From: Sphingomonadales bacterium
GTDB lineage: Bacteria > Pseudomonadota > Alphaproteobacteria > Sphingomonadales > Sphingomonadaceae
Length of the DNA: 10,962 nucleotides
Direction of reading: 5' to 3'
NCBI GenBank assembly: GCA_027489295.1
Contig: JAIYAA010000285.1
Location: 1-10,962 of the forward strand
Both the position numbers and the translations under genes were made by a program. Below are positions 1-6,523 of this stretch, one piece after another (the first letter of the stretch is position 1; every line of letters begins with the position of its first letter). The notes below the pieces were generated by a model, which was given only the letters and a program-made list of their open reading frames with translations, had not been told where the DNA came from and did not search any database.

Positions 1-197
1 AAGGTGGGGAACACCAGATCCGCCAGCGTGAAGCCGAACCATTTCGCGTGGACCAGCTGCGGATAGGGCGGGGCGCCCGGACCCGAGGTATTGACCAGGA
101 TCATCAGGAAGATCGTCGCGCCGCGAAACACGTCGAGCGCGAGGAAGCGTGGCTTGCCGGCAAGCGCTGCGACGGTGTTGGCCTGGGTTTCGGTCAT
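1..197 (-). CDS. HGSNAT/NagX-like membrane acyltransferase (DUF5009-type), N-terminal part only
   Basis: The first 65 codons of a minus-strand gene that runs off the left edge. After about 16 polar residues the protein reads RFLALDVFRG, then a hydrophobic stretch (about residues 27-36, ATIFLMILVN), then HAKWFGFTLADLVFP. This pattern is typical of heparan-alpha-glucosaminide N-acetyltransferase and its bacterial relative NagX, multi-pass inner-membrane proteins. By eye, His50 in the HAKW motif lines up with the active-site histidine of human HGSNAT. In the human enzyme, acetyl from cytosolic CoA is moved across the membrane to a terminal glucosamine; bacterial NagX occurs in GlcNAc-use clusters and its chemistry is less settled. 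The ATG (197-195) overlaps the TGA of the GH89 gene (196-194), so the two are probably translationally coupled. The family is clear from the N-terminus; the activity is inferred. Confidence 0.82.
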   Translation of the reverse strand, partial: MTETQANTVAALAGKPRFLALDVFRGATIFLMILVNTSGPGAPPYPQLVHAKWFGFTLADLVFPT

Positions 198-2527
198 CGG
201 GCGTCGCTTTCGGCGAGAAGGGTACGGGCGAGCGTTAGCGGTGCCGCCGGCCGCTGGCGAGGCCACATTCGGCCGTCCTTCAGCCAAGCTGCCTGCCAGT
301 CGCGGATCGCGGCGGCGGTGGCCTTGGCGTCGAAGGGCTGGTGCGCGACGGCGGCGGCGCGCTGGGCTGCGAGGAAGCGCTGCCAGCGCGGCCAGTAATA
401 GCCGGCATAGAGGCCCTGCCACGCGCGCGAGGCATAGTCGGAAAGGTGGCCGGTACCACCCCAGACGGTCACCACCGCCTTGGCCTGTTCGACAAACGCC
501 GCCTTTTCGGCGGGCGTGTCGCCATAGGCCGCCGCATCGGCGAGCCAGCTGCCCAGCGTTTCCTGCTGGTTGCCGGCGAGCGCATCGATGTGCCGGGCGA
601 GCCGCTCGGCGGCAGCGGTGGCGCGGTCGCCGGTGGCGAGATCGCCGGCCTTGTAGGCGGTGACGGCCGTCTTCAGCCGCTCGTCCAGCTGCACGCTGGC
701 ATAGTGGCGGACCAGATCGACCACGTCATAGGTGTAGAGCGGCTCGCCGCCATGCTGCGGTGCCTGGGCGAGCAGCGCCTCGATACCGGCCCGCAATGCG
801 GCGGGATCGCCCGGCGCGGCGGGATAGTCTGCGCCGTCGAGGCTGGGCATCTTGAACAGCAGATAGCCGCCGGCCTGTTCGTGCCACCAGCGCGGGGTCC
901 AGTAACGGGTGGTGTAGGCGCCGGCGATCGCCTTGTCCCAGGCGGCGACCAGCGCGGGCGAGGTCTTGCCGTAGCGCGCGCGGGTATAGTCGCCGATCCA
1001 GGCGTCGAGCGGGCGCGCCTGGCCGTTTGCGCCGATCTCGCCCCAGGCGAGGTCATAGGCATAGGCGTAGGCGATACCGTTGCTGTGCAGCCCTTCCGGG
1101 AACAGCCCGAAGCCGCGCATCCGGCCGTGCCCCGGGTTCGCCAGCGCGGCGGCGATGTCGCTGCGGTAGAAGGCCAGGTCGCCATAGACCGGGTTGCTGC
1201 CGCCGTAATTGTGGACATAGCCGTACGCCCAGCCCTTGCCGTAAAAGGCCTTGGTGGCGTTCCAGATGCCGGGATAGCGGTCATTGCCGATATCGAGGAT
1301 CAGCATCCGTTCGTCGGGCACCTTCGACAGGAAGGCGGAAATGGCGTCCGGCGTCCAGAACGCCTTGTCGGCGCCGAACAGCCAGCCCTGCATCACCCAG
1401 GTCGCGTTCGGCGCGGCGGCGGTGATCGAGCGATACAGGCGCTCGCCATAGGCCGCGAGGCGGGCGTCGCGCACCTCCTTGGGCAGCGCAGCGGCGCGGG
1501 TGGCGGCGGTGTTGGCGATCGCATCGCCGTAGGTCGCGGCGCGGGCGTCGCTGCCGTCCTCGGCGATCGGCGGCACCATCTCGTTGAAGGCGTCGGCGAG
1601 ATAGTATTCGCCCGGGCCGTAGGTCGCCGTGTAGAGCTGGAGGAAGCGGGCGGCGAGCTTGGCGAACAACGGATCCGACGGGTCGAGCCAATAGGTGCCG
1701 GGGAAGCCCTCCCACGCCCGCATCTGGTAGATCTTCGCCTCCGGATGCGCCTTGGCGAAGGCTTCGGGGACATAGCCCGAGAAGGCGGGCAGGATCGGCT
1801 TCATGCCAAGCGACCGCATCCGGGCGAGGATCTGGCGCTGGAGCACGCGCTTCTTCTCGATCCAGTTGGCCGAAAGCGGGGCGCGATAGCCGGCGATGTT
1901 GCCCATGCGCTGCCAAGGCAGGAAGGGGGCGGCGGAAAGGCCGGCGGCGATCTGGGCGTCGTCCATGCCCTGCTCGCGCCACAGCGCGCGCCAGACATGT
2001 TCCTGCCCCTCCATCGCGAGCGGCGTGTCGACGCCGTGCGCGGCCATCCAGTCGATCTCGCGCTCCCAGCGGCCCCAGTTCCACCAGGGGGTGGTGTAGC
2101 CATAGGTGCAGGTGTTCAGGTACGCGCGCAGCGAGAAGGGCGAGGCGACCACGCCGCTGTCATAGCCGTCGCGTACGCGTAGCGGACGGGCGCGGACGCC
2201 TTCCCAGGAAACGAACAGACTGCCCTGTTGGCCCAGCGTGCGGGCGGCGCCGCGCACCAGCGCGATCGGCGAGGAACCTTCGATCCGCAGCCGGCCGGCG
2301 GCGGCGCGGGCGCGGAACTGCGCGGTGGTGCCGGGGATCAGCGCCAGGTCGATCCTGGCGGTATCGACGCCCAGGCGTGCCAGCACGGCGCGGGCGGCGG
2401 CGGTCTCTGCCTGGATATGGGCCGGCGCGGCCGGGCGGGCAGGACGTGCCGCAGCCGGGGCGGCCAGAACGAGGCCGGCCGCGACCGGACCGAGGAAACG
2501 GATACGGCGGGCGCCGGGTGCGGCCAA
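194..2527 (-). CDS. GH89 alpha-N-acetylglucosaminidase (NAGLU family), secreted
   Basis: Predicted to release terminal alpha-linked GlcNAc from glycans in the periplasm or outside the cell. The 777-residue length suits the family. A hydrophobic signal peptide covers about residues 1-28 (FLGPVAAGLVLAAPAAA). A small NAGLU N-terminal domain follows (about 38-125), then the central TIM-barrel catalytic domain (about 130-480) with its hallmark NTCTYGYTTPWWNW, then the helical C-terminal domain. Two acids match the GH89 catalytic pair by motif: Glu316 in FNEM (acid/base) and Glu478 in FPEG (nucleophile). I chose the TTG at 2527-2525 as start because a perfect AGGAGG lies 6 nt upstream and it begins a good signal peptide. 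The longer reading frame to 2728 would extend back into the receptor gene and bury that signal. The gene lies 65 bp after the receptor and overlaps the acyltransferase gene by ATGA. Linkage specificity is by family only. Confidence 0.93.
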   Translation of the reverse strand: MAAPGARRIRFLGPVAAGLVLAAPAAARPARPAAPAHIQAETAAARAVLARLGVDTARIDLALIPGTTAQFRARAAAGRLRIEGSSPIALVRGAARTLGQQGSLFVSWEGVRARPLRVRDGYDSGVVASPFSLRAYLNTCTYGYTTPWWNWGRWEREIDWMAAHGVDTPLAMEGQEHVWRALWREQGMDDAQIAAGLSAAPFLPWQRMGNIAGYRAPLSANWIEKKRVLQRQILARMRSLGMKPILPAFSGYVPEAFAKAHPEAKIYQMRAWEGFPGTYWLDPSDPLFAKLAARFLQLYTATYGPGEYYLADAFNEMVPPIAEDGSDARAATYGDAIANTAATRAAALPKEVRDARLAAYGERLYRSITAAAPNATWVMQGWLFGADKAFWTPDAISAFLSKVPDERMLILDIGNDRYPGIWNATKAFYGKGWAYGYVHNYGGSNPVYGDLAFYRSDIAAALANPGHGRMRGFGLFPEGLHSNGIAYAYAYDLAWGEIGANGQARPLDAWIGDYTRARYGKTSPALVAAWDKAIAGAYTTRYWTPRWWHEQAGGYLLFKMPSLDGADYPAAPGDPAALRAGIEALLAQAPQHGGEPLYTYDVVDLVRHYASVQLDERLKTAVTAYKAGDLATGDRATAAAERLARHIDALAGNQQETLGSWLADAAAYGDTPAEKAAFVEQAKAVVTVWGGTGHLSDYASRAWQGLYAGYYWPRWQRFLAAQRAAAVAHQPFDAKATAAAIRDWQAAWLKDGRMWPRQRPAAPLTLARTLLAESDAR

Positions 2528-2539
2528 GGGGAACCTCCT
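2525..2539 (-). promoter_or_regulatory. Strong Shine-Dalgarno with TTG start for the GH89 gene
   Basis: On the minus strand AGGAGG (2539-2534) is followed by TTCCCC and then TTG (2527-2525), a 6-nt spacing. No ATG or GTG in frame lies at a suitable distance, so this site decides the start. A near-perfect ribosome site with a weak initiator may set a fixed moderate expression level. Confidence 0.8.
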
Positions 2540-2544
2540 ACTCG

Positions 2545-2584
2545 AAAAACAGGTGGGGCGGCCGCGCTTGCGTGCGGCCGCCCC
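2545..2584 (-). terminator. GC hairpin between receptor and GH89 genes (attenuator, partial terminator or mRNA-stabilising stem)
   Basis: Arms GGGGCGGCCGC (minus 2584-2574) and GCGGCCGCCCC (minus 2565-2555) pair perfectly over 11 bp around an 8-nt loop. Five T residues (2549-2545) start 5 nt after the stem. The gap before the T run makes it a weaker terminator than the one at 7217-7251. It begins 8 nt after the receptor stop codon and ends just ahead of the GH89 ribosome site. It may lower downstream expression or protect the receptor mRNA end rather than stop all transcription, because no separate promoter is obvious for the GH89 gene. Confidence 0.6.
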
Positions 2585-2592
2585 GACAGGTG

Positions 2593-5298
2593 TTACATCT
2601 TCAGTGTCGCCGACAGGTAGAAGCTGCGGCCATAATAGCTGCTCTCCTGCCAGGTCGAGTCGCTCTTGTAGTAGGCCGACTCGCTGCTGTTGTTCAGGTT
2701 GATCACACCGGCGGCGAAGCTCAGCCACTTGTTCGGCGCATAGCCGCCGCTCAGATCGAACTGGGTGCGCCCGCGCACGGTGTGGCCTTCGCGCGCGAAG
2801 AAGCTGTCGGCGCTGTTCTGCTCATAGCTGCTGCGGCTGTTGACCGAGAGGCGGATGTTGAAGTGCTCGTTCTCCCAATAGGGCGAGACGTTCCACGTCA
2901 CCTTCGACAGGTTGCGGATGGTGTAGCCCGTGCCGATCGCCACCTTCTGCGGATAGACCCGCGTGAAGTTGGCGAGCAGGCCAAAGCCGTCCACCGGCAG
3001 GATGCGATCGAACGACTGGTTCCAGCTGACCTCGAAGCCCTTCACCTTGATGGTGCTGGGATCGTTGGACGTCTGGGTGATGTCGTAAATGTTGCCCTTG
3101 GCATCGACGCAGTCGTTGCCCGAGGAACTGAGCGCGGTGCCGTTGAACGACGTCGGGCAGATCAGGCGCGAGAAGGTCCCGTTCTTGATCCACTTGTAGA
3201 AGCCGTTGAGCGTGATCGAGGTCGAGCGGTTGACATACCATTCGACTCCCAGATCGAGCTGGTCGGCGGTCAGCGGCTTGAGGCCCGCCTGGCCCAGGTC
3301 CACCGTGATCGTGTTGGTGTTCGCCGGGAAGGTGTTGGGCGAGCTGCTGGTGGTCTGCGCCATGGACGTGTTGCTGTCCATGATCGGGCGGACCAGCACC
3401 TTGGCCGCGGCGAAGCGCACCTGCACCTTGCTGGTCGGCTCCAGCACCAGGTTCAGGCTGGGCAGTACGTTGTCGTAGCTCTGGTTGACGCTGTATTCGC
3501 CCACCTTCTGCTGGACTTCGGTATAGCTGCCGGTGCGCGGCGCGGTCACGTTGCCCTGCACCTTCTGCTTGGTGTGCTCGTAGCGCACGCCGAGATTGCC
3601 GCGCAGCGTCATGCCGCCCACCGTCGTGTCGATGTCCGCCATCGCATAGGCCGAAGGCATGAAGCGATCGACATGGTAGCTGGCTTCCGGCGCGAAGATG
3701 TCCGGCACGGTGATGCCCGCCGCCGCCAGCGCCTTGTCATAGGCGCCGAGGTCCGGGCCGATCCAGGCGCCCGGGATCAGCGTGCTGCCGTTGAGGAAGC
3801 CGCTGACCGGATAGTTGGTCGTCGCCATCGCCGGGAAGATGCTGCTCGACGGTGCCGGTTGGTTGGCCAGCGCGATCATGTCGTGGCGGCTGACATAGCG
3901 GCTGAAGATCTCGTGCCGGTACTTGGCGCCGACGCTGAGCTTGGTGATCGGCCCGAACGAGACTTCCTTGTACAGATCCGCCTGGCCCGAGGTCTCGCTC
4001 GACGCCATCTTGCGGGTGGCGCCGTTCGGATATTCGTTCCGCGTCAGCGTGGCGGGGGCATAGAGCGCGGTGCTGGTGAGTTCGGTGCCAACCGTGTACT
4101 TCACCGCATTCGGATTGGTGAGGTCGATGGTGGCGGTGGGGATCGTCACGCCCAGGATCGCCGCGGCCTCACGCTGATAGGTGCTGCCCTTGGTGTAGTT
4201 GAACACCGTGCGCGCCGACCAGCCATCGTCGCCGGTCCACTTGCCCGAGAGCGTATAGTCCTGGCTGACGAGGTTGCGGTCCTCGTGCTGGCGGTTGTTC
4301 TCCATGGTGAAGTTGGTCGCCGTCGCCTTGGTCGCGACGCCGTTCACCACGTTGCTCGCCGCGATCCGCGCGGTGTTGAACAGGAAGACCTGCTGGTTCA
4401 GGTCGTAGTCGGTGATGTCCTTGGCGTAGATCGCGCTCGCATCGATCTCGATGCGGTCGCTGGGGCGCCACTGCACGCCGCCGCTGCCCATCAGCCGCTC
4501 GGTATCGCGGTCGAGGCGGCGATAGCGGGGACGGCGCGGCACCGTCACCGTGGCGCCGTTGATGGTCTGGGTGGCCCAGCGGTCCATCCAGAAATAGTCG
4601 GCGCGGTCCTTCAGCTTCTGGTAGCCGAGGTTGACGTACACGCCCAGCTTGCCGTCGGCGAACTGGTCGACATAGCTGCCGCTGATCTTCGGCGTGATCT
4701 TGCCGCCGGCATATTCGGAGTTCTGGCCCTTCACCGACAGGACCAGCTGGCGCTCCTTGTAGTCGAGCGGCTTGGTCGTCTGGATGTTGACCGTGCCGGA
4801 CAGGCCGCCGGCATCCATGTCCGCGGTCGGCGACTTGATCACCTGGATCGCGTTGGCGAGTTCGGTCTGGATGATGTCGTAGCGGAAGCCGTCGGTGAAG
4901 TCGGCGCTCTTGAACGTCTGGCCGTTGACCGTGGTCATCGCATATTGCGGGCCCAGACCGCGGATGCTGATCGTCGCGCCGCGGCCGTTGATGTTCGACA
5001 TCTGCACGCCCGAGATGCGCTGAATTGCCTCGGTGATGTTCTCGCTCGGGAACTTGCCGAGATCCTCGGCCGAGATGCCGTCGGTGACGCGCGTGTCCTT
5101 GCGCTTGGCGTCGATCGCGTTGTCGATCGCGGCGCGGATGCCGGTGACGACGATCTCGCCGCCGTCTTGCGGTGCGGCGGCGTTGTCCGTCTGTGCCTGT
5201 GCGGTCGTGGCGGCGCCCAGCGCTGCCATGCAGCCGGATGCGAGCCAGATGCTTTTCGTGAGCGCACGCGTATGTGCGCCGAACCTGCCGGTGTTCAT
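2593..5298 (-). CDS. TonB-dependent outer-membrane receptor (TonB-Xanth-Caulo type)
   Basis: A 901-residue outer-membrane transporter powered by TonB/ExbBD. It has a signal peptide ending about residue 35 (AALGAATTAQAQ), a TonB box EIVVTG at 48-53, and a plug domain (about 60-175) with the typical RISGVQMSNINGRGATISIRG and GLSGTVNIQTTKP blocks. The rest is a long 22-strand-type barrel ending SFYLSATLKM. The final residue is Met rather than the usual aromatic. The layout matches the TonB-Xanth-Caulo subfamily, many of which import plant- or animal-derived oligosaccharides. Apart from the signal-peptide Cys, the only cysteines are Cys714 and Cys730 in one probable surface loop, likely a disulfide. 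The substrate is not readable from sequence; the next genes (GH89, HGSNAT/NagX-like) suggest a GlcNAc-containing glycan. The ATG at 5298 has only a G-run as ribosome site, but no better in-frame start precedes it. Confidence 0.93.
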   Translation of the reverse strand: MNTGRFGAHTRALTKSIWLASGCMAALGAATTAQAQTDNAAAPQDGGEIVVTGIRAAIDNAIDAKRKDTRVTDGISAEDLGKFPSENITEAIQRISGVQMSNINGRGATISIRGLGPQYAMTTVNGQTFKSADFTDGFRYDIIQTELANAIQVIKSPTADMDAGGLSGTVNIQTTKPLDYKERQLVLSVKGQNSEYAGGKITPKISGSYVDQFADGKLGVYVNLGYQKLKDRADYFWMDRWATQTINGATVTVPRRPRYRRLDRDTERLMGSGGVQWRPSDRIEIDASAIYAKDITDYDLNQQVFLFNTARIAASNVVNGVATKATATNFTMENNRQHEDRNLVSQDYTLSGKWTGDDGWSARTVFNYTKGSTYQREAAAILGVTIPTATIDLTNPNAVKYTVGTELTSTALYAPATLTRNEYPNGATRKMASSETSGQADLYKEVSFGPITKLSVGAKYRHEIFSRYVSRHDMIALANQPAPSSSIFPAMATTNYPVSGFLNGSTLIPGAWIGPDLGAYDKALAAAGITVPDIFAPEASYHVDRFMPSAYAMADIDTTVGGMTLRGNLGVRYEHTKQKVQGNVTAPRTGSYTEVQQKVGEYSVNQSYDNVLPSLNLVLEPTSKVQVRFAAAKVLVRPIMDSNTSMAQTTSSSPNTFPANTNTITVDLGQAGLKPLTADQLDLGVEWYVNRSTSITLNGFYKWIKNGTFSRLICPTSFNGTALSSSGNDCVDAKGNIYDITQTSNDPSTIKVKGFEVSWNQSFDRILPVDGFGLLANFTRVYPQKVAIGTGYTIRNLSKVTWNVSPYWENEHFNIRLSVNSRSSYEQNSADSFFAREGHTVRGRTQFDLSGGYAPNKWLSFAAGVINLNNSSESAYYKSDSTWQESSYYGRSFYLSATLKM

Positions 5299-5389
5299 GG
5301 AAATACCCCCCGTAGCTGTCGTCGGACCCTCGGTGTTGCGGCGCCCGGTTCCTCCCGGTGGTTATGTTTTCGCGGGTCGCTGCAGGTCC

Positions 5390-5420
5390 ATATTGGTTGC
5401 CATCGGTCCTATGTTGTCAA
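5390..5420 (-). promoter_or_regulatory. Candidate promoter of the receptor operon
   Basis: On the minus strand a perfect TTGACA (5420-5415) is followed after 19 bp by CAATAT (5395-5390), placing a start of transcription near 5383 and a leader of about 85 nt. The -35 is a full consensus match. The -10 is poor (3 of 6) and the spacing long, as expected for a promoter that needs an activator. Nothing better is seen between 5299 and 5596. Confidence 0.4.
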
Positions 5421-5429
5421 GGCCACTTC

Positions 5430-5456
5430 AATACAAAAACAAGTGTTGGTATTACC
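5430..5456. promoter_or_regulatory. Imperfect 24-bp dyad upstream of the receptor promoter (candidate operator)
   Basis: The plus strand at 5430-5453 reads AATACAAAAACA then AGTGTTGGTATT. The two 12-nt halves are inverted copies with 9 of 12 positions matching (AATAC outer arms intact). A second small palindrome, GGTATTACC (5448-5456), overlaps its right arm. The centre lies near -58 relative to the candidate start of transcription, a usual place for an activator and possible for a repressor. GGT/ACC half-sites recall GntR/HutC-family operators, but the regulator is not in the window and its identity is unknown. Confidence 0.4.
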
Positions 5457-5465
5457 TCTTGGTCA

Positions 5466-5477
5466 GACAGGCCTGTC
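5466..5477. repeat. Perfect 12-bp palindrome GACAGGCCTGTC
   Basis: A perfect palindrome 9 bp beyond the GGTATTACC element and upstream of the receptor promoter, at about -88 from the candidate start of transcription. It does not extend at its flanks. It may be a second protein-binding site for receptor control. One short palindrome in 300 bp could also be chance. Confidence 0.35.
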
Positions 5478-5536
5478 ATTTCGGGGTAAATTTCGCACCT
5501 AAGCAATTGATTTTAATGAGGTCGAATATGGGGTGT

Positions 5537-5605
5537 CGCCGAATGGTCACACTCGGCGTGAATTGGCCTTGCAGAGGTATGGTGAGGCTGTGCCGGTCAA
5601 CCGGC
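5537..5605 (-). terminator. Two small hairpins after the methionine sulfoxide reductase gene (weak terminator candidates)
   Basis: GCCGG-TTGA-CCGGC (minus 5605-5592) is a 5-bp stem with the stop codon of the reductase gene in its loop. Further on, CGCCGA and TCGGCG (minus 5558-5553 and 5542-5537) pair around a 10-nt loop. Neither has a T run, so intrinsic termination is not clear; a Rho-dependent end or readthrough is possible. With the promoter elements at 5390-5477 these account for most of the 298-bp gap 5299-5596, which has no convincing small gene. Confidence 0.3.
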
Positions 5606-6082
5606 CAGACGCGGCGCCAGGATCCGCATCAGTGTTTCGCAACCGGCGGCGTCGCCTGCATCAAAGCGTGCGGGCAGCGGGCTATCCAGATCGAGCACGC
5701 CCAACAGGTCGCCCTGGTGGACGATCGGCACCACCAGTTCGGACCGGCTTGCGGCGTCGCAGGCGATGTGGCCGGGGAAGGCGTGGACGTCCTCGACCAG
5801 CTGGGTTTCGCGAGTCGCCGCGGCAGCGCCGCAAACGCCCTTGCCGAACGGGATGCGGATGCACGCCGCCTTGCCCTGGAACGGACCCAGCACCAGCTCG
5901 TCGGCGACGTTGCGGTAGAAGCCGGCCCAGTTGAGATCGGGCAGATACTGGCCGATCAGCGCGGAGACGTTCGCCATGTTGGCGATCGGATCGGGCTCGT
6001 CCGCGGTCAGCGAATCGAGCGCGGCGGCGAGGTCGCGATAGAGCTCGGCCTTGGTGTCGGCGGTGATGTCGAAGCTGTACAT
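5597..6082 (-). CDS. msrC: Free methionine-(R)-sulfoxide reductase (fRMsr, GAF domain)
   Basis: Reduces free L-methionine-(R)-sulfoxide in the cytoplasm using thioredoxin-type electrons. The 161-residue protein is a single GAF domain with the family signature: NWAGFY (51-56), LVLGPFQGKAAC (63-74), IPFGKGVCG (77-85), FPGHIACDAASRSELVVP (102-119) and LGVLDLDSP (127-135). Cys74, Cys84 and Cys108 have the spacing of the three redox cysteines of E. coli fRMsr (Cys84, Cys94, Cys118), so the enzyme should be active. It is the last gene of a minus-strand trio, 39 bp after arfB, with no strong ribosome site of its own. GAF domains often bind cyclic nucleotides, but this motif set marks the reductase clearly. 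Confidence 0.93.
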   Translation of the reverse strand: MYSFDITADTKAELYRDLAAALDSLTADEPDPIANMANVSALIGQYLPDLNWAGFYRNVADELVLGPFQGKAACIRIPFGKGVCGAAAATRETQLVEDVHAFPGHIACDAASRSELVVPIVHQGDLLGVLDLDSPLPARFDAGDAAGCETLMRILAPRLAG

Positions 6083-6121
6083 GGCGGCGATGTAGGCGAT
6101 CGCTGCGTGGTTCGCGAGAGG

Positions 6122-6523
6122 TCAGTCGAAGCTTACCTTGCCGCGCCCGGCCTTCACCACCGCGCGGCCCTTCTTGGCGTCCACGCGGCGTGCCTTGGCG
6201 GCCTTGCTTGGCTTGGTCTTGATGCGCCTGGCCTGGCGCTCGTGCGCCTTGTCGATCAGATCGGACAGGCGCTGGCGGGCGTCGGTGCGGTTGGCGTCCT
6301 GCGTTCGGTACTGGCGGGCGGTGATCAGCAGTTCGCCGGCCGAGGTCATCCGCGTGCCGGCCAGTTCCTTCAGTCGTTCATAAGCATAAGGCGACAGGCC
6401 CAGCCGGAACACGTCGACGCGCAGCTGCACCGCGGTCGCCACCTTGTTGACGTTCTGCCCGCCGGGCCCCGTGGCGGCGAGGAACTTCTCCTCGACGATC
6501 GCCGCGTCGGGGATCTCAGCCAT
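6122..6523 (-). CDS. arfB: Ribosome-rescue peptidyl-tRNA hydrolase ArfB (YaeJ/ICT1 family)
   Basis: Frees ribosomes stalled on mRNAs lacking a stop codon by hydrolysing the peptidyl-tRNA in the A site, independently of tmRNA. The 133-residue length is typical. The catalytic GGQ lies at residues 21-23 within ATGPGGQNVNKVATAV. The release-factor-like domain fills residues 1-95, and a Lys/Arg-rich tail (about 95-133, KTKPSKAAKARR onward) is the part that enters the empty mRNA channel. Full-length class-I release factors are far larger, which excludes prfA/prfB. Its ATG lies inside the end of the upstream pseudouridine synthase gene (8-nt overlap, ATGGCTGA) with no visible ribosome site, so translation is probably coupled. 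Confidence 0.93.
   Translation of the reverse strand: MAEIPDAAIVEEKFLAATGPGGQNVNKVATAVQLRVDVFRLGLSPYAYERLKELAGTRMTSAGELLITARQYRTQDANRTDARQRLSDLIDKAHERQARRIKTKPSKAAKARRVDAKKGRAVVKAGRGKVSFD

Noticed and set aside
341..2182. Plus-strand open frame of 613 codons opposite the GH89 gene
   Set aside because: Same antisense effect; the GH89 frame has conserved catalytic motifs and this one has none.
2465..2527. Twin-arginine signal on the GH89 protein
   Set aside because: The N-terminus has RRIRFLG, which departs from the RRxFLK pattern by one extra residue; a Sec signal is the safer reading.
2528..2728. N-terminal extension of the GH89 frame to 2728
   Set aside because: It overlaps the receptor gene, has no ribosome site, and the TTG at 2527 has a perfect AGGAGG and starts a signal peptide.
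5345..5360. GGGAGGAA on the minus strand as the ribosome site of a leader peptide before the receptor
   Set aside because: No ATG, GTG or TTG follows at a usable distance.
2377..5502. Plus-strand open frame of 1041 codons opposite the receptor gene
   Set aside because: It is antisense to a clear receptor gene, is Arg/Ala/Val/Gly-rich with no recognisable domain, and has the low-stop pattern that GC-rich codons produce on the opposite strand.
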